Of a stretch of DNA of 64,000 bases, positions 38,086 to 47,183 are shown one piece after another. The translations under genes and the position numbers were made by a program. Below the pieces are notes generated by a model. That model searched no databases. It was not told where the DNA came from and saw only the letters and a list, made by a program, of their open reading frames with translations. Every line of letters begins with the position of its first letter. The first letter of the stretch is position 1. The stretch spans positions 1,984,001 through 2,048,000 of the forward strand of contig OW818690.1 of the NCBI GenBank assembly GCA_942493315.1, written 5' to 3'. The DNA comes from UBA5429 sp942493315 (GTDB lineage Bacteria; Bacteroidota; Bacteroidia; Bacteroidales; WCHB1-69).

Positions 38086-38433
38086 ATGATAGGATTTAGT
38101 AGTACCATAAAATATTATTTATGTACCAAACCTGTCAATATTCATAATAGCTTTGATGGATTAGCAGGCATTGTGCGTGATTTTATGCAAAAAACTCCGA
38201 CATCTGGTGCTGTTTTTGTCTTTTTGAATAGACAAAAAACACATATAAAAATGCTTTATTGGGATGGAGATGGGTTCGTAATTTATTACAAGCGATTAGA
38301 AAGAGGTCGATACAAAGCCCGCACTACTGATTGTGATGGTGGTTTAGAACTAAAAAGAGAAGATGTTTTAATGCTTTTAGAGGGACTTTCTATAGATACG
38401 TTTAAGAAAAGTAAGCGATATAAAATTGCATAA
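38086..38433 (+). CDS. tnpB: IS66 accessory protein TnpB
   Basis: 115 residues, the standard IS66 Orf2 (TnpB) length. Motifs: YYLCTKPVNIHNSFDGLAGIV, GAVFVFLNRQKTHIKMLYWDGDGFVIYYKRLERGRY-type core (RTHIKMLYWDGDGF is the hallmark). No catalytic residues are known for the family. Confidence 0.93.
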   Translation: MIGFSSTIKYYLCTKPVNIHNSFDGLAGIVRDFMQKTPTSGAVFVFLNRQKTHIKMLYWDGDGFVIYYKRLERGRYKARTTDCDGGLELKREDVLMLLEGLSIDTFKKSKRYKIA

Positions 38434-38495
38434 AAAAGTTCATTTTTCTTACATAAATGGTTGTTTTGTAACGATTTTTTTAGTATATTTGTTAC

Positions 38496-40082
38496 ATGAA
38501 ACAAGCGCAAAATAACCTGTTTATTGAACAACAAAATGAGTTAAAAGAACTCAAAAAAGTGCTTGCGCAACAAGACCAACAGATTCAAAAGCAAGACCAA
38601 CAGCTTTATAAGCTTGAATCATCAATCATTCAAAAAGAAGATGAAATAAGTCGTCTTAAGCATTTGGTAGAACAATTAAAACGGATGACTTTTGGACAAA
38701 AGAGTGAGCGTTTTGAAAATCCTGATCAACTGGAGTTGTTTCCTAAAGAGGTTCTTGATCAAAAAGAGAAGGAATTGATTGAAGAAGTTGAAGTGATCAT
38801 CAAAAAACGTAAAAGTTATGATGGGAAACATCCCGGAAGACAAGAACTGCCAAAAGATCTACCTGTAGAAGAAGTTATTTTAGAACCTACAGAAGATGTT
38901 ACAGGAATGGTTCGTATCAGGGAAGAGATTACAGAAGAGTTACATATTAAACCCGCTTATTTGTTTATTAGACGTATTATCAGACCTGTCTATATAACAA
39001 AACCTGATGAAAATAATAAGCAAAGACAAATTATAGCAGAATTATATCGTCCGATTCCCAAAATCATGGCTGGTTCAAGTTTATTGGCTTATTTGATTGT
39101 AAATAAATATGTTTTTCACATGCCTATTCACAGACAATTACAACAGTTGAAGTTGTTAGGGATTAACTTAAGTGCATCAACAGTTGAAAATTGGATTAGA
39201 TTAACATCAGAACTTCTGGAAATACTTTATAAAGGTCATCGACAGAAAGTTCAACAATCCCAATATTTACAAATGGATGAATCACCGATCCAGGTTATGG
39301 ATCGAGAAACGAAAGGGAAGACAAAAAAAGGATATATGTGGGTAAGTAATGCAGTTATGGAGTTATCTGTACTGTTTGAGTATGCCCCTTCAAGAAGTCA
39401 CAGTTTGCCAAAACATTTTTTAGATCAATATCGTGGGATTTTACAAACAGATGGTTATGCAGCTTATGATGTGGCTATTCGTGAAAAGAAGATTTTACAT
39501 ATTGGATGTTGGGCACATGCTAGAAGATATTTTGAGAAAGCATTAAGTAATGATAAAACTCATGCTACTGTAGTAATGCTACTGATCCAAGAACTTTATA
39601 AAGTTGAACAAACATCAAAAGAATTAAACGAAAGTATCGAAAAGCGATATCAAAGAAGACTTACAGAATCTCTTCCTATATTAAATCAAATTGGAAAATA
39701 TATTGCTGATCACAGAAAGAATGTGCTACCTTCCAGTCCAATTGGAAAAGCTTTCAACTACTGTGTTGAAAGATGGGATGCTTTGATGAATTATCTTCAA
39801 AATGGAATGATCGAAATAGATAATAACAGAGTAGAGAATGCTATTCGTCCTTTAGCATTGGGTCGTAAAAACTACCTATTTGCCGGAAATCATGAATTTG
39901 CTCAATTTACAGCCATATATTATAGCTTCTTTGCTACCTGTAAACTAAACGATATTAATCCCTATGATTGGTTCGCTTATGTGGTAGAAAATATAAATGA
40001 AACCAAAACAAGTCAATTAGAAAAACTTTTACCTCAAAATATTGACAAATCCTTACTTGTCGAGACTAAACTGTCTGATTGA
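38496..40082 (+). CDS. tnpC: IS66 transposase TnpC
   Basis: 528 residues. An N-terminal leucine-zipper coiled coil (about 10-70), then the DDE core: D in YLQMDESPIQV, D in LQTDGYAAYD, E in NNRVENAIRP, and the IS66 C-terminal segment (NPYDWFAYVVENINE). The cysteine zinc finger found in many IS66 transposases between the zipper and the core is not seen here, where the segment ILEPTEDVTGMVRIREE takes its place. The frame is intact. Confidence 0.95.
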   Translation: MKQAQNNLFIEQQNELKELKKVLAQQDQQIQKQDQQLYKLESSIIQKEDEISRLKHLVEQLKRMTFGQKSERFENPDQLELFPKEVLDQKEKELIEEVEVIIKKRKSYDGKHPGRQELPKDLPVEEVILEPTEDVTGMVRIREEITEELHIKPAYLFIRRIIRPVYITKPDENNKQRQIIAELYRPIPKIMAGSSLLAYLIVNKYVFHMPIHRQLQQLKLLGINLSASTVENWIRLTSELLEILYKGHRQKVQQSQYLQMDESPIQVMDRETKGKTKKGYMWVSNAVMELSVLFEYAPSRSHSLPKHFLDQYRGILQTDGYAAYDVAIREKKILHIGCWAHARRYFEKALSNDKTHATVVMLLIQELYKVEQTSKELNESIEKRYQRRLTESLPILNQIGKYIADHRKNVLPSSPIGKAFNYCVERWDALMNYLQNGMIEIDNNRVENAIRPLALGRKNYLFAGNHEFAQFTAIYYSFFATCKLNDINPYDWFAYVVENINETKTSQLEKLLPQNIDKSLLVETKLSD

Positions 40083-40161
40083 AAATTAATCAACCTTCTC
40101 TAATTTACCTTAAAAAAACATATTCTTTGATATGGGGTTGCTCGTATGCTTACTTTTCCCC

Positions 40162-40602
40162 TTCCCCTTGCACCCTTCGCCCTTCGCCCTTAGCCATTCG
40201 CCTGATCTGCATTAGGTCGGAGCCGGGAAAGCCCGCAAAGGAGAAAGCCGATGTGATGCAGGGAGAAAAAGAGCGAACTTGTGAGCTCCTTTTTCGACCA
40301 TGCAGTCACACGGCTTGCGACTGCGGACTTGAAGGCGGAGACCGACCCTTTGGCAAGCGACGGGGTTTCTATTCGATGAGTGATGAATTTGTTTGAGCGT
40401 AGCCTAAGGGGAATGCCCTTATTAATAAGCTAATAAGCTAATGAGATAATAAGCTAATTAATAGTTAATAGTGAAAAACCTATTACTTATTACCTATTAC
40501 TTATAACCTATTACTTATTACTTATTACCTATTACTTATTACCTTCAACCTTTAAACGAAGTTAATCGGTGTCATCAGCGTTCTATCGAAACTTAATAAA
40601 AA
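40162..40602. repeat. repeat island C, right part
   Basis: No gene. CCCTTCGCCCTTCGCCC words, then the 138-bp GC-rich module (40209-40346), then AATAAGCTAATAAGCTAATG words and a long run of TATTACTTATTACCTATTAC words (about 40480-40545). Confidence 0.75.
40209..40346. repeat. 138-bp GC-rich module, near-identical to 12335-12472
   Basis: One visible difference over 138 bases from the copy in island B, although the flanks differ on the right side, so it is a discrete unit. A minus-strand or plus-strand protein is not supported. Confidence 0.85.
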
Positions 40603-40637
40603 AAAACCGTAAAGTTTTTATGCTTTACGGTTTTTTT
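40603..40637. terminator. bidirectional terminator beside tRNA-Leu
   Basis: AAAACCGTAAAG, loop, CTTTACGGTTTT with A-run and T-run. On the minus strand it directly follows the tRNA 3' end. Confidence 0.85.
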
Positions 40638-40721
40638 GGTGCGGATGAAGGGACTCGAACCCCCACGCCTCTCGGCACTAGATCCTAAGTCTAGCGCGGC
40701 TACCAATTACGCCACATCCGC
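40637..40721 (-). tRNA. tRNA-Leu (anticodon TAG)
   Basis: 85 nt. Acceptor stem GCGGATG/CATCCGC, discriminator A, and CCA encoded (40637-40639 on the plus strand read as TGG). Anticodon stem CTAGA/TCTAG with loop CTTAGGA gives anticodon TAG, which reads CTA. It has the long variable arm (TGCCGAGAGGCG region) of class II tRNAs and a T-arm GGGTTCGAGTCCC. Confidence 0.95.
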
Positions 40722-40882
40722 TTGGGAAATTAGAGTGCAAAAATACACTTTTTTTTAATACTAAAAGTCCGTTTCCCTTTTTTTTTTCAAAAAATAGTTT
40801 TATGTTTGAAAAAATATATAAAGCATTCAATATCAGTAATATAAAAAATATTAACCACCACATTTTTTCCATTTTTTATCAT

Positions 40883-40890
40883 TATCTTTG
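40883..40890 (+). promoter_or_regulatory. -7 promoter box for the DUF721-aroE operon
   Basis: TATCTTTG, 21 bases before the start at 40911. Confidence 0.6.
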
Positions 40891-40910
40891 TAAATTAAAA
40901 AAAATATAGA

Positions 40911-41192
40911 ATGAGTACGGTATTGATTGGCGATATAGTGAAGCAATTTTTGGAGAAATATGGGAAAAATGAACTTTTTCTTGAAAAACAAGCTGTTACA
41001 TCCTGGCCCAAAATTGTGGGTCCTTTAATTGCTCGTTATACACATAAAGTAACTTCTAAAAATGGAGTAATAACCGTCTATGTCAAAAATACTACTCTTC
41101 GTTTTGAGTTGATGGGAATGAGATCCGAAATTATTCAGAAATTAAATCAAGAGGTAGGTAAAGAAGTGATCAAAGAGATTATCCTAAAGTAG
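40911..41192 (+). CDS. DUF721 family (DciA-like) protein
   Basis: 93 residues: IGDIVKQFLEKYGKNELFLEKQAVTSWPKIVG and ITVYVKNTTLRFELMGMRSEIIQKLNQEVG, the DUF721 pattern with the central W-x-x-I/V-V-G. The family includes DciA, a loader of DnaB helicase; dnaB itself lies at 47184 on the other strand. It is four bases upstream of aroE. The loader role is an inference from the family. Confidence 0.85.
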   Translation: MSTVLIGDIVKQFLEKYGKNELFLEKQAVTSWPKIVGPLIARYTHKVTSKNGVITVYVKNTTLRFELMGMRSEIIQKLNQEVGKEVIKEIILK

Positions 41193-41196
41193 CGAT

Positions 41197-41949
41197 ATGA
41201 AATCAAAACAATTAGCACTTATTGGAAAAACACTTTCTCATTCATTTTCAAAAACATATTTTACCAATAAATTTATAGAAAACTCTATAATCAACTATGA
41301 ATATGCCTTGTTTGAATTGAGTTCGATTGAGGAATTACCCCAATTATTTGAAACATTTCCTCATTTAATAGGATTTAATGTAACCATCCCGTATAAAGAA
41401 TCGATAATTCCCTATTTAGATGAATTGGATCCTGTTGCACAACAGATTGATGCTGTAAATGTGGTAAAAGTGATTTATAAAAACAATCAAAGAGTATTAA
41501 TAGGATTTAATACCGATTATTTGGGATTTTTAGCCACAATAACACCGTATAAAGATCAATTAACCCATTTAGATCAAGCATTAATTCTGGGCACTGGTGG
41601 AGCTTCCAGAAGTGTTCAATATTGTTTTCAAGTTTTAGGAATCCCTTGCCAACTTGTTTCTCAAAAGTTAAAAAATAATGCAATTATTTACAGTGATCTT
41701 ACTGCTGAAATGATTTCAAAATATAAAATCATTGTAAATACAACTCCTCTGGGAATGTATCCCCAAATAAACGAAAAACCGGAGATTCCATACACCGGAA
41801 TTCAACAGGGTACGATAATGATTGATTTGATTTATAATCCGGAGATTACTTCTTTTCTTCAAGAAGGAATTCAACGAGGTGCGATCATAGAAAATGGACT
41901 GAAAATGTTACAAATTCAGGCAGAAGAGAGTTGGAAAATATTTAGATAA
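41197..41949 (+). CDS. aroE: shikimate dehydrogenase
   Basis: 250 residues. Substrate motifs LSHSFSKTYF near the start, NVTIPYKESI with the catalytic Lys, and NTDYLGF; the nucleotide-binding loop LGTGGASRS follows in the Rossmann half, and LKMLQIQAEESW at the end. It reduces 3-dehydroshikimate, the product of the AroQ encoded at 15375. Convergent with the DedA gene, with no gap for a separate terminator. Confidence 0.95.
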   Translation: MKSKQLALIGKTLSHSFSKTYFTNKFIENSIINYEYALFELSSIEELPQLFETFPHLIGFNVTIPYKESIIPYLDELDPVAQQIDAVNVVKVIYKNNQRVLIGFNTDYLGFLATITPYKDQLTHLDQALILGTGGASRSVQYCFQVLGIPCQLVSQKLKNNAIIYSDLTAEMISKYKIIVNTTPLGMYPQINEKPEIPYTGIQQGTIMIDLIYNPEITSFLQEGIQRGAIIENGLKMLQIQAEESWKIFR

Positions 41950-42684
41950 TTATTTTTTTTTGATCCCTTTATAGATCAAATAAATAAGAAAAAGTACACC
42001 ACCAATAACTAGAAAAATAGTAAGTTCATGGGAGTATTTATTGATCAGATCTTTTTGTCCATGAGCTAAATAACCTAAAATAGCTAATATGGAATTCCAT
42101 AATGTGGCTCCAATTGTTGTATAAAGGAGAAATGGTCCCAGTTTCATTTTTGCTAAACCGGCCGGGATGGAGATCACCTGTCGGATAGCAGGGATTAAAC
42201 GACCAACTAAAGTGGAGATATTTCCATTTTTCACAAAGTAGTTTTCAGCTTTTTCGATTCCTGGTTTACTCAGTAGAAACATTTTGCCAACACGAGTTTC
42301 AACAAACCAATATACAATAGGTCTTCCTAAAAACAGCGCTAAGAAATAGTTGATTAATGCTCCAATAATGGCACCCACGGTAGCAAAAAGGACTATAATC
42401 AATATGTTAATGAATTTATTATCGGTTACATATAAGTTTTGATTATTGGGATCACATGCCCCGTAAGCAGCTGGTGGAACCACAATTTCTGATGGAAATG
42501 GGATAAATGAACTCTCAATGGTCATAAAAAGGGTGACTGTAAAATAATTGAGATTATCCAAATAACCACCAACCAATCGTTCTGTTATTGATTTCTTTGG
42601 TTGAGCTGTTGTGTCGGTTGATGTTTGAGTAAATGCCGGCAAAGTGGCACATAAGAAAGCTAAAACTACGATTAATTTTTTCAT
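41950..42684 (-). CDS. DedA family membrane protein
   Basis: 244 residues. A signal-like N-terminus (MKKLIVVLAFLCATLPAFTQ), then the DedA/SNARE-associated fold: FIPFPSEIVVPPAAYGA, the long helical region with GALINYFLALFLGRPIVYW, and the family motif VGRLIPAIRQVISIPAGLAKM. DedA proteins are undecaprenyl-phosphate or lipid flippase-like transporters needed for envelope homeostasis. A cleavable-type signal is unusual in bacterial DedA but frequent in Bacteroidota. It is just one base after the upstream TPR gene. Confidence 0.9.
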   Translation of the reverse strand: MKKLIVVLAFLCATLPAFTQTSTDTTAQPKKSITERLVGGYLDNLNYFTVTLFMTIESSFIPFPSEIVVPPAAYGACDPNNQNLYVTDNKFINILIIVLFATVGAIIGALINYFLALFLGRPIVYWFVETRVGKMFLLSKPGIEKAENYFVKNGNISTLVGRLIPAIRQVISIPAGLAKMKLGPFLLYTTIGATLWNSILAILGYLAHGQKDLINKYSHELTIFLVIGGVLFLIYLIYKGIKKK

Positions 42685-44081
42685 TAAGGGCGATATTGTT
42701 GAATTAAATGTTGAATTTCTTCATTAGCTTCTAATAAAGATGAAATGGCTAAAAATTCGTCATGTTGATCATAAGCTATTGTAAGCGCATCTTCTAAAAT
42801 AGGTTTTCCAAACTCTTCTCTATCAGTTAAATAGGAGAATGCTGCATAGTAGTAATCCATCATGGCAGGTCTTTTGGTTACATCCAATTCATGAGAGTAA
42901 AACTGAATCATATAAAAGCCTGTTTCCAAAAATTCGTTGGCAACACAAAAGTTTGTAAAATATTTGAAAAACTCATCATAGTCTTCCAACTGTTTAAGGG
43001 TAAGGTCAATAAGTCTTAATAATGCTTCTGATTGATTATCATCTGCATAAAAAGATAAGGCCATAAACAGCAGATCCATATCCTGAGGTGTATTTGCAAA
43101 TGCTTTCTCAATAAAAAGGATGGCTTCATCATCCTGATCTCTTTTTTTCAATACATTAGCAATTCCAATAATCGCTTCATTATGGTTTGGATTGATATCC
43201 AATGTTTTGCGATAATAGTCAAGTGCTTTTTCTTCCTCTTTTAACATCATATAACAATCTGCTATATTGGATAGGGAGTGAAAATCAGCATGATCTATAT
43301 CGTGAGCCAACTCATAATATTCAATTGCATTTTCAAAATTTTTCATTTCAAAAAAGGCATTTCCAATATTAAAATAGGCTGTACCAATCTCATTATCACA
43401 GGTTAGAGCTAATTTATACGCTTCAATTGAGTCTTCGAAACGATCCAACCAACTATAGGAAAGACCCAATCCAAACCAAGTTGCACCGGCAAATGGAAAC
43501 TCTTCTGTTAGAGCAGTATAAAAATTAAGGGCTTCATCATACCATTTTTCTTCTTCGAATAAAAAAGAATAGATGGAGAGTTGTTCTTCAAAACTAATGT
43601 CATTTTGGAGTGCGAAAATAACATGTTCTAAAGATTCCTCTAATTGTTTTCTTTTCAGAAGTTCAAAACCCAATAGAAAATGGATATCAGGTTCATTTGG
43701 AGCGAGATCAAGTGCCTTTTTCAACCATTTGATATTCTCGTCATGTTTATTTAAAATATTGGAAAGATACACTTTCTCCATATAAAACTCAGGAGTAGGC
43801 TCAAAATCGTGTTCAATACGAGTCAATTCCTCTTCAGCCAGATCCAGTTCAAATTTTAAAATATGGGATTTCACCTTATACAATCTGAATGGGGATTGCA
43901 TAGGATATAATTCAATCGCTTTTTGTAAGGCGATATCTAAATATTCAAAATCAAATTCGCTGATAAGTTCCTCAATTATGATCTCATATTCCTGAGAATC
44001 ATAATACCTTTCTATATTCGCATCAACAGCAGTTTTAAACTCGTTAACTAATTGATTGTCATTCTCTTCAAACTCTTTCAT
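42684..44081 (-). CDS. TPR-repeat protein
   Basis: 465 residues from the ATG at 44081 (MKEFEENDNQL); the longer frame to 44165 runs through the promoter region. About ten tetratricopeptide repeats cover most of the length (for example AYFNIGNAFFEMKNFENAIEYYELAHDI, ALDYYRKTLDINPNHNEAIIGIA). No signal peptide is seen. A scaffold for protein interactions; the partner is unknown. It is very acidic and overlaps the dedA start by one base, which implies one transcript. Confidence 0.88.
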   Translation of the reverse strand: MKEFEENDNQLVNEFKTAVDANIERYYDSQEYEIIIEELISEFDFEYLDIALQKAIELYPMQSPFRLYKVKSHILKFELDLAEEELTRIEHDFEPTPEFYMEKVYLSNILNKHDENIKWLKKALDLAPNEPDIHFLLGFELLKRKQLEESLEHVIFALQNDISFEEQLSIYSFLFEEEKWYDEALNFYTALTEEFPFAGATWFGLGLSYSWLDRFEDSIEAYKLALTCDNEIGTAYFNIGNAFFEMKNFENAIEYYELAHDIDHADFHSLSNIADCYMMLKEEEKALDYYRKTLDINPNHNEAIIGIANVLKKRDQDDEAILFIEKAFANTPQDMDLLFMALSFYADDNQSEALLRLIDLTLKQLEDYDEFFKYFTNFCVANEFLETGFYMIQFYSHELDVTKRPAMMDYYYAAFSYLTDREEFGKPILEDALTIAYDQHDEFLAISSLLEANEEIQHLIQQYRP

Positions 44082-44099
44082 CACTATAATATTGAACGG

Positions 44100-44107
44100 C
44101 AAATATA
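44100..44107 (-). promoter_or_regulatory. -7 promoter box for the TPR-dedA operon
   Basis: Minus strand TATATTTG, 19 bases before the start at 44081. It overlaps back to back with the hutI promoter. Confidence 0.6.
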
Positions 44108-44120
44108 CAAAAAAAACCTG

Positions 44121-44128
44121 TATCTTTG
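44121..44128 (+). promoter_or_regulatory. -7 promoter box for hutI
   Basis: TATCTTTG, 40 bases before the ATG at 44168, divergent from the TPR gene. Confidence 0.6.
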
Positions 44129-44167
44129 CCAATTGATTTCTAATTAACATATTACAAATACTCAATT

Positions 44168-45430
44168 ATGGCAATTCTGATTAAAAACATTCAAAAATTA
44201 GTACAAGTTGAAACGGAGCCTGTTCCATTCAGAGCAGGCAAAGAGATGCAAACCTTACAGACTGTTGATCATGCCTTTTTACTTACGGAAGGTGAGTTTA
44301 TTATCGATTTTGGTCCTATGGATCAACTTAATGAAAACATTCTAAACAAAGTGAAGGAACCAATTGAAGTGATAGATGCAACCGGAAAAATGGTGTTTCC
44401 ATCATTTTGTGATTCGCATACCCACATTGTGTATGCGGGAAGTCGCGAAGTGGAGTATGTTGATAAAATCAAGGGTTTATCTTACGAAGAGATTGCAAAA
44501 AGGGGAGGAGGAATTAATAATTCTGCTAAAAGGTTAGCGAAAGAAACCGAAGATGAGCTATTTCAAGCTGCTATGAACAGATTGGAAGAGATGGCTTCAA
44601 TGGGAACCGGAGCAGTTGAAATAAAGAGTGGATACGGTTTAAATACTGAAAATGAGTTGAAAATGTTACGCGTGATTCAACGTCTTAAAGAGCATTCTCC
44701 TATTATTATTAAATCCAATTTTTTGGGTGCTCATGCTGTTCCTTTGGAATATAAAGGAAAGCAAACAGAATATGTTGATATGATTATCAATGAGATGATT
44801 CCAATGGTAGCTGCCGAAGATTTAGCTGATTATATTGATGTTTTTTGTGATAAAGGTTTTTTTACACCCGAAGAGACAGAGCGTATTTTGATGCAAGGTA
44901 TCAAATATGGAATGAGACCCAAAATCCATGCGAATGAATTGGATTATTCAGGGGGTATTCAAGTTGGGGTTAAATATAATGCCCTTTCTGTAGATCATTT
45001 AGAATATACAGGGGATGAAGAGATTGAAGCCCTTTTAGATACAGAAACAATGCCCACATTTTTACCCGGGGCAGCCTTTTTCTTAGGGATGATTTATGGT
45101 CCTGTTCGCAAAATGATTGATGCCGGACTTCCGATTGCACTGGCATCAGATTTCAATCCGGGTTCTTCGCCATCAGGAAATATGCAGTTGATTTTATCGA
45201 TGGGGTGCGTAAATTATAAAATGTTACCCGAAGAAGCGATCAATGCTACAACCCTTAACAGTGCTTATGCGATGGGTGTAAGTGATGTGGCCGGATCTAT
45301 TGCCAAAGGTAAATATGCCAATTTTTTTATTACAAAACCAATCCCTACTGTTGAATTTATGCCATACTCTTATGGTAGTGATAAAGTGGAACAACCATTC
45401 TTAAAAGGAAAACGTGTTAACAAAATATAA
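44168..45430 (+). CDS. hutI: imidazolonepropionase
   Basis: 420 residues, full length. Amidohydrolase metal ligands: HTHIVYAGSR near 80 (HxH), HAVPLEYKG, KIHANELDYSGG, SVDHLEYTG and ASDFNPGSSPS with the final Asp. It hydrolyses 4-imidazolone-5-propionate to N-formimino-glutamate in histidine degradation. No other hut genes are adjacent. It is followed after 10 bases by a methyltransferase gene. Confidence 0.96.
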   Translation: MAILIKNIQKLVQVETEPVPFRAGKEMQTLQTVDHAFLLTEGEFIIDFGPMDQLNENILNKVKEPIEVIDATGKMVFPSFCDSHTHIVYAGSREVEYVDKIKGLSYEEIAKRGGGINNSAKRLAKETEDELFQAAMNRLEEMASMGTGAVEIKSGYGLNTENELKMLRVIQRLKEHSPIIIKSNFLGAHAVPLEYKGKQTEYVDMIINEMIPMVAAEDLADYIDVFCDKGFFTPEETERILMQGIKYGMRPKIHANELDYSGGIQVGVKYNALSVDHLEYTGDEEIEALLDTETMPTFLPGAAFFLGMIYGPVRKMIDAGLPIALASDFNPGSSPSGNMQLILSMGCVNYKMLPEEAINATTLNSAYAMGVSDVAGSIAKGKYANFFITKPIPTVEFMPYSYGSDKVEQPFLKGKRVNKI

Positions 45431-45440
45431 TTAATATTCG

Positions 45441-46013
45441 ATGGAAGAAAAAAGATTTAATCCTGATAAATTGGATCGGTTAAACCATCCGGATCGGATT
45501 TACAATTTTCCTGTAATGGAGATTCTGGAACAGATTGGGTTTCAAGAATCTGGTAAAGTGGTCGATATTGGAGCCGGAACAGCATTTTATGACAAACCGA
45601 TTGCTGAGAAATTTCCAAATAGTACCATCATAGCTGCAGATATTTCGGATGTGATGATTCAATGGATGGAAGAAAATGTAATACCCGTATATCCCAATAT
45701 TCAAACATTAAAAATGGAGGACCACACTCTTCCATTGGATACAAGTTCAGTAGATTTTGCTTTTATGGTCAACTTACATCATGAACTGGACGCTCCCGAG
45801 CTTAATCTTCAGGAGTGTTATAGAATTCTCAAAAAAGGGGGATATTTGGCTATTTCAGACTGGAGAAAAGAGTATTCAGAAAAAGGACCCTCCTTTGAGT
45901 TAAGATATGACCCGATCACAGTGATGGCACAGCTTTTATCAGCCGGATTTAATATGATTTTTAATTCCGGTGATTATCCGGATAATTTTCTAATTATTGC
46001 AGTGAAAAGTTGA
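45441..46013 (+). CDS. class I SAM-dependent methyltransferase
   Basis: 190 residues. The SAM-binding glycine loop VVDIGAGTAFYDKPIAEKFP (about 35-55), the acidic IIAADIS, then VDFAFMVNLHHELDAPELNLQECYRILKKGGYLAISDW, a methyltransferase type 11-like pattern. The substrate is unknown. It probably shares the hutI transcript. Its stop overlaps the start region of the next gene. Confidence 0.88.
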   Translation: MEEKRFNPDKLDRLNHPDRIYNFPVMEILEQIGFQESGKVVDIGAGTAFYDKPIAEKFPNSTIIAADISDVMIQWMEENVIPVYPNIQTLKMEDHTLPLDTSSVDFAFMVNLHHELDAPELNLQECYRILKKGGYLAISDWRKEYSEKGPSFELRYDPITVMAQLLSAGFNMIFNSGDYPDNFLIIAVKS

Positions 46014-46018
46014 TTAAA

Positions 46019-46744
46019 ATGAAATACATTGTTTTTTTGATATCTCTTTTGTTGATTCAATGTAATTCCAATCAAAAAGTGCAACCAAAAACGGATTCAA
46101 AAATGAATTCAAAAATACAAGATTTTGTAAAAGCACAAAATGAGGTAGATACCCTTCAATGTAATCAAATTTTTAAAGAAGTTGCACATAAATATAGAAA
46201 CGATTTTCCTGGTTTGATTGAAAAATCAAATTATAATTTGATTTATAACTTTCTAAAATCTGAAACATTTATAATAGAATCGACGAATGGATTAGATTTC
46301 AATTTCACTGCTTTAAGTAACTATTCACATCATGAAATAATTCAGCTCATTAAACAATGTGAGACTTTTACTGAATGTGATGAGTCGATAGTTCACAGTT
46401 TGAAAATTGCCGGATTAAATTTGAATAGAGTGGCAGAACGAGATAGTTTTGTCAGGGCTCAAATTTTTAATAATGAAAAGCTTGGAGTTAAAGAACTCCT
46501 GTTTATTTCAAATTATTTAAAATTACAACCGAATAATCCATTTTTTATTTCAGCATTTAGAACCATCACACATAAAGCAGATCAAAAATTTCTAAAAAAT
46601 TTCCTGATTAAATCAAGTTACATGAAATTTAATAGATTTACTGATGAATACACAACTTTTAATCCAACTAAATTATCTCATTTGCCTAAGGGTTTGGCTG
46701 ATACTTTGTTAATGAATGCTGGACTATTTAAAAAAAATAAATAA
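46019..46744 (+). CDS. lipoprotein of unknown function
   Basis: 241 residues from the ATG at 46019, with a lipobox-like signal (IVFLISLLLIQCNSN). The mature part is mainly helical, with no recognised domain. A second in-frame stretch (LPKGLADTLLMNAGLFKKNK) ends the protein. It may be in the hutI transcript, or separate. Confidence 0.65.
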   Translation: MKYIVFLISLLLIQCNSNQKVQPKTDSKMNSKIQDFVKAQNEVDTLQCNQIFKEVAHKYRNDFPGLIEKSNYNLIYNFLKSETFIIESTNGLDFNFTALSNYSHHEIIQLIKQCETFTECDESIVHSLKIAGLNLNRVAERDSFVRAQIFNNEKLGVKELLFISNYLKLQPNNPFFISAFRTITHKADQKFLKNFLIKSSYMKFNRFTDEYTTFNPTKLSHLPKGLADTLLMNAGLFKKNK

Positions 46745-46769
46745 TTGATGTGTAATCAAATAATTGTAT

Positions 46770-46777
46770 TATTTTTG
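46770..46777 (+). promoter_or_regulatory. -7 promoter box for the 46801 gene
   Basis: TATTTTTG, 24 bases before the ATG at 46801. Confidence 0.5.
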
Positions 46778-46800
46778 TTTCAATTTTAAAATTGAATGGT

Positions 46801-47178
46801 ATGAAAAAAATGTTTTTAGTTAGTTGTATTTTATTCCTTGCCGGACTTTCTTCCATGGCACAAACCACCAATTACAATGCTTATGAACTCACGTTTAAAG
46901 TAAAAGAGAATGGCACATGGAACGATTGGAGTGATTGGGAAGAGTGTGAAATTGATATTGTAATCAAATTGAACGAAACAATAAATATTTATTCAAGCAC
47001 ATCCCAAAGTTATCGAGTAATTGATGTTTTAGAGCAAAAAGAAACTCAATTCACCTATAAATGTAAAGATTCCTCCGGAACAACTTGTGAAATAACATTT
47101 TTTAGTCAGGGAGACCATATTCAAATTATGGTCCAATATAGTGATAAAGCGTGGGCTTATAATATGGTTCCTAAATAA
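46801..47178 (+). CDS. small secreted protein of unknown family
   Basis: 125 residues from the ATG at 46801, signal peptide MKKMFLVSCILFLAGLSSMAQ. The mature 105 residues look like a single beta-sandwich or barrel (YELTFKVKENGTWNDWSDWEECEIDIVIKL), two cysteines near CKDSSGTTCE could form a disulfide. No family recognised. Convergent with dnaB. Confidence 0.65.
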   Translation: MKKMFLVSCILFLAGLSSMAQTTNYNAYELTFKVKENGTWNDWSDWEECEIDIVIKLNETINIYSSTSQSYRVIDVLEQKETQFTYKCKDSSGTTCEITFFSQGDHIQIMVQYSDKAWAYNMVPK

Positions 47179-47183
47179 ATGTT

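Larger units (their letters stand above)
37731..40153 (+). mobile_element. IS66-family insertion sequence, complete
   Basis: Perfect 22-bp terminal inverted repeats: 37731-37752 (starting GTAAGCATACGAGC) and 40132-40153 (ending GCTCGTATGCTTAC). The 8-bp target TTTTCCCC is duplicated at 37723-37730 and 40154-40161, as expected for IS66. The length is 2423 bp and it carries tnpA, tnpB and tnpC in order, all intact, so it looks recent and likely active. Confidence 0.97.

Noticed and set aside
40079..40396. 105-codon ORF after the IS66 transposase
   Set aside because: It starts inside the transposase stop region, runs through the IS66 right end and then across the GC-rich module.
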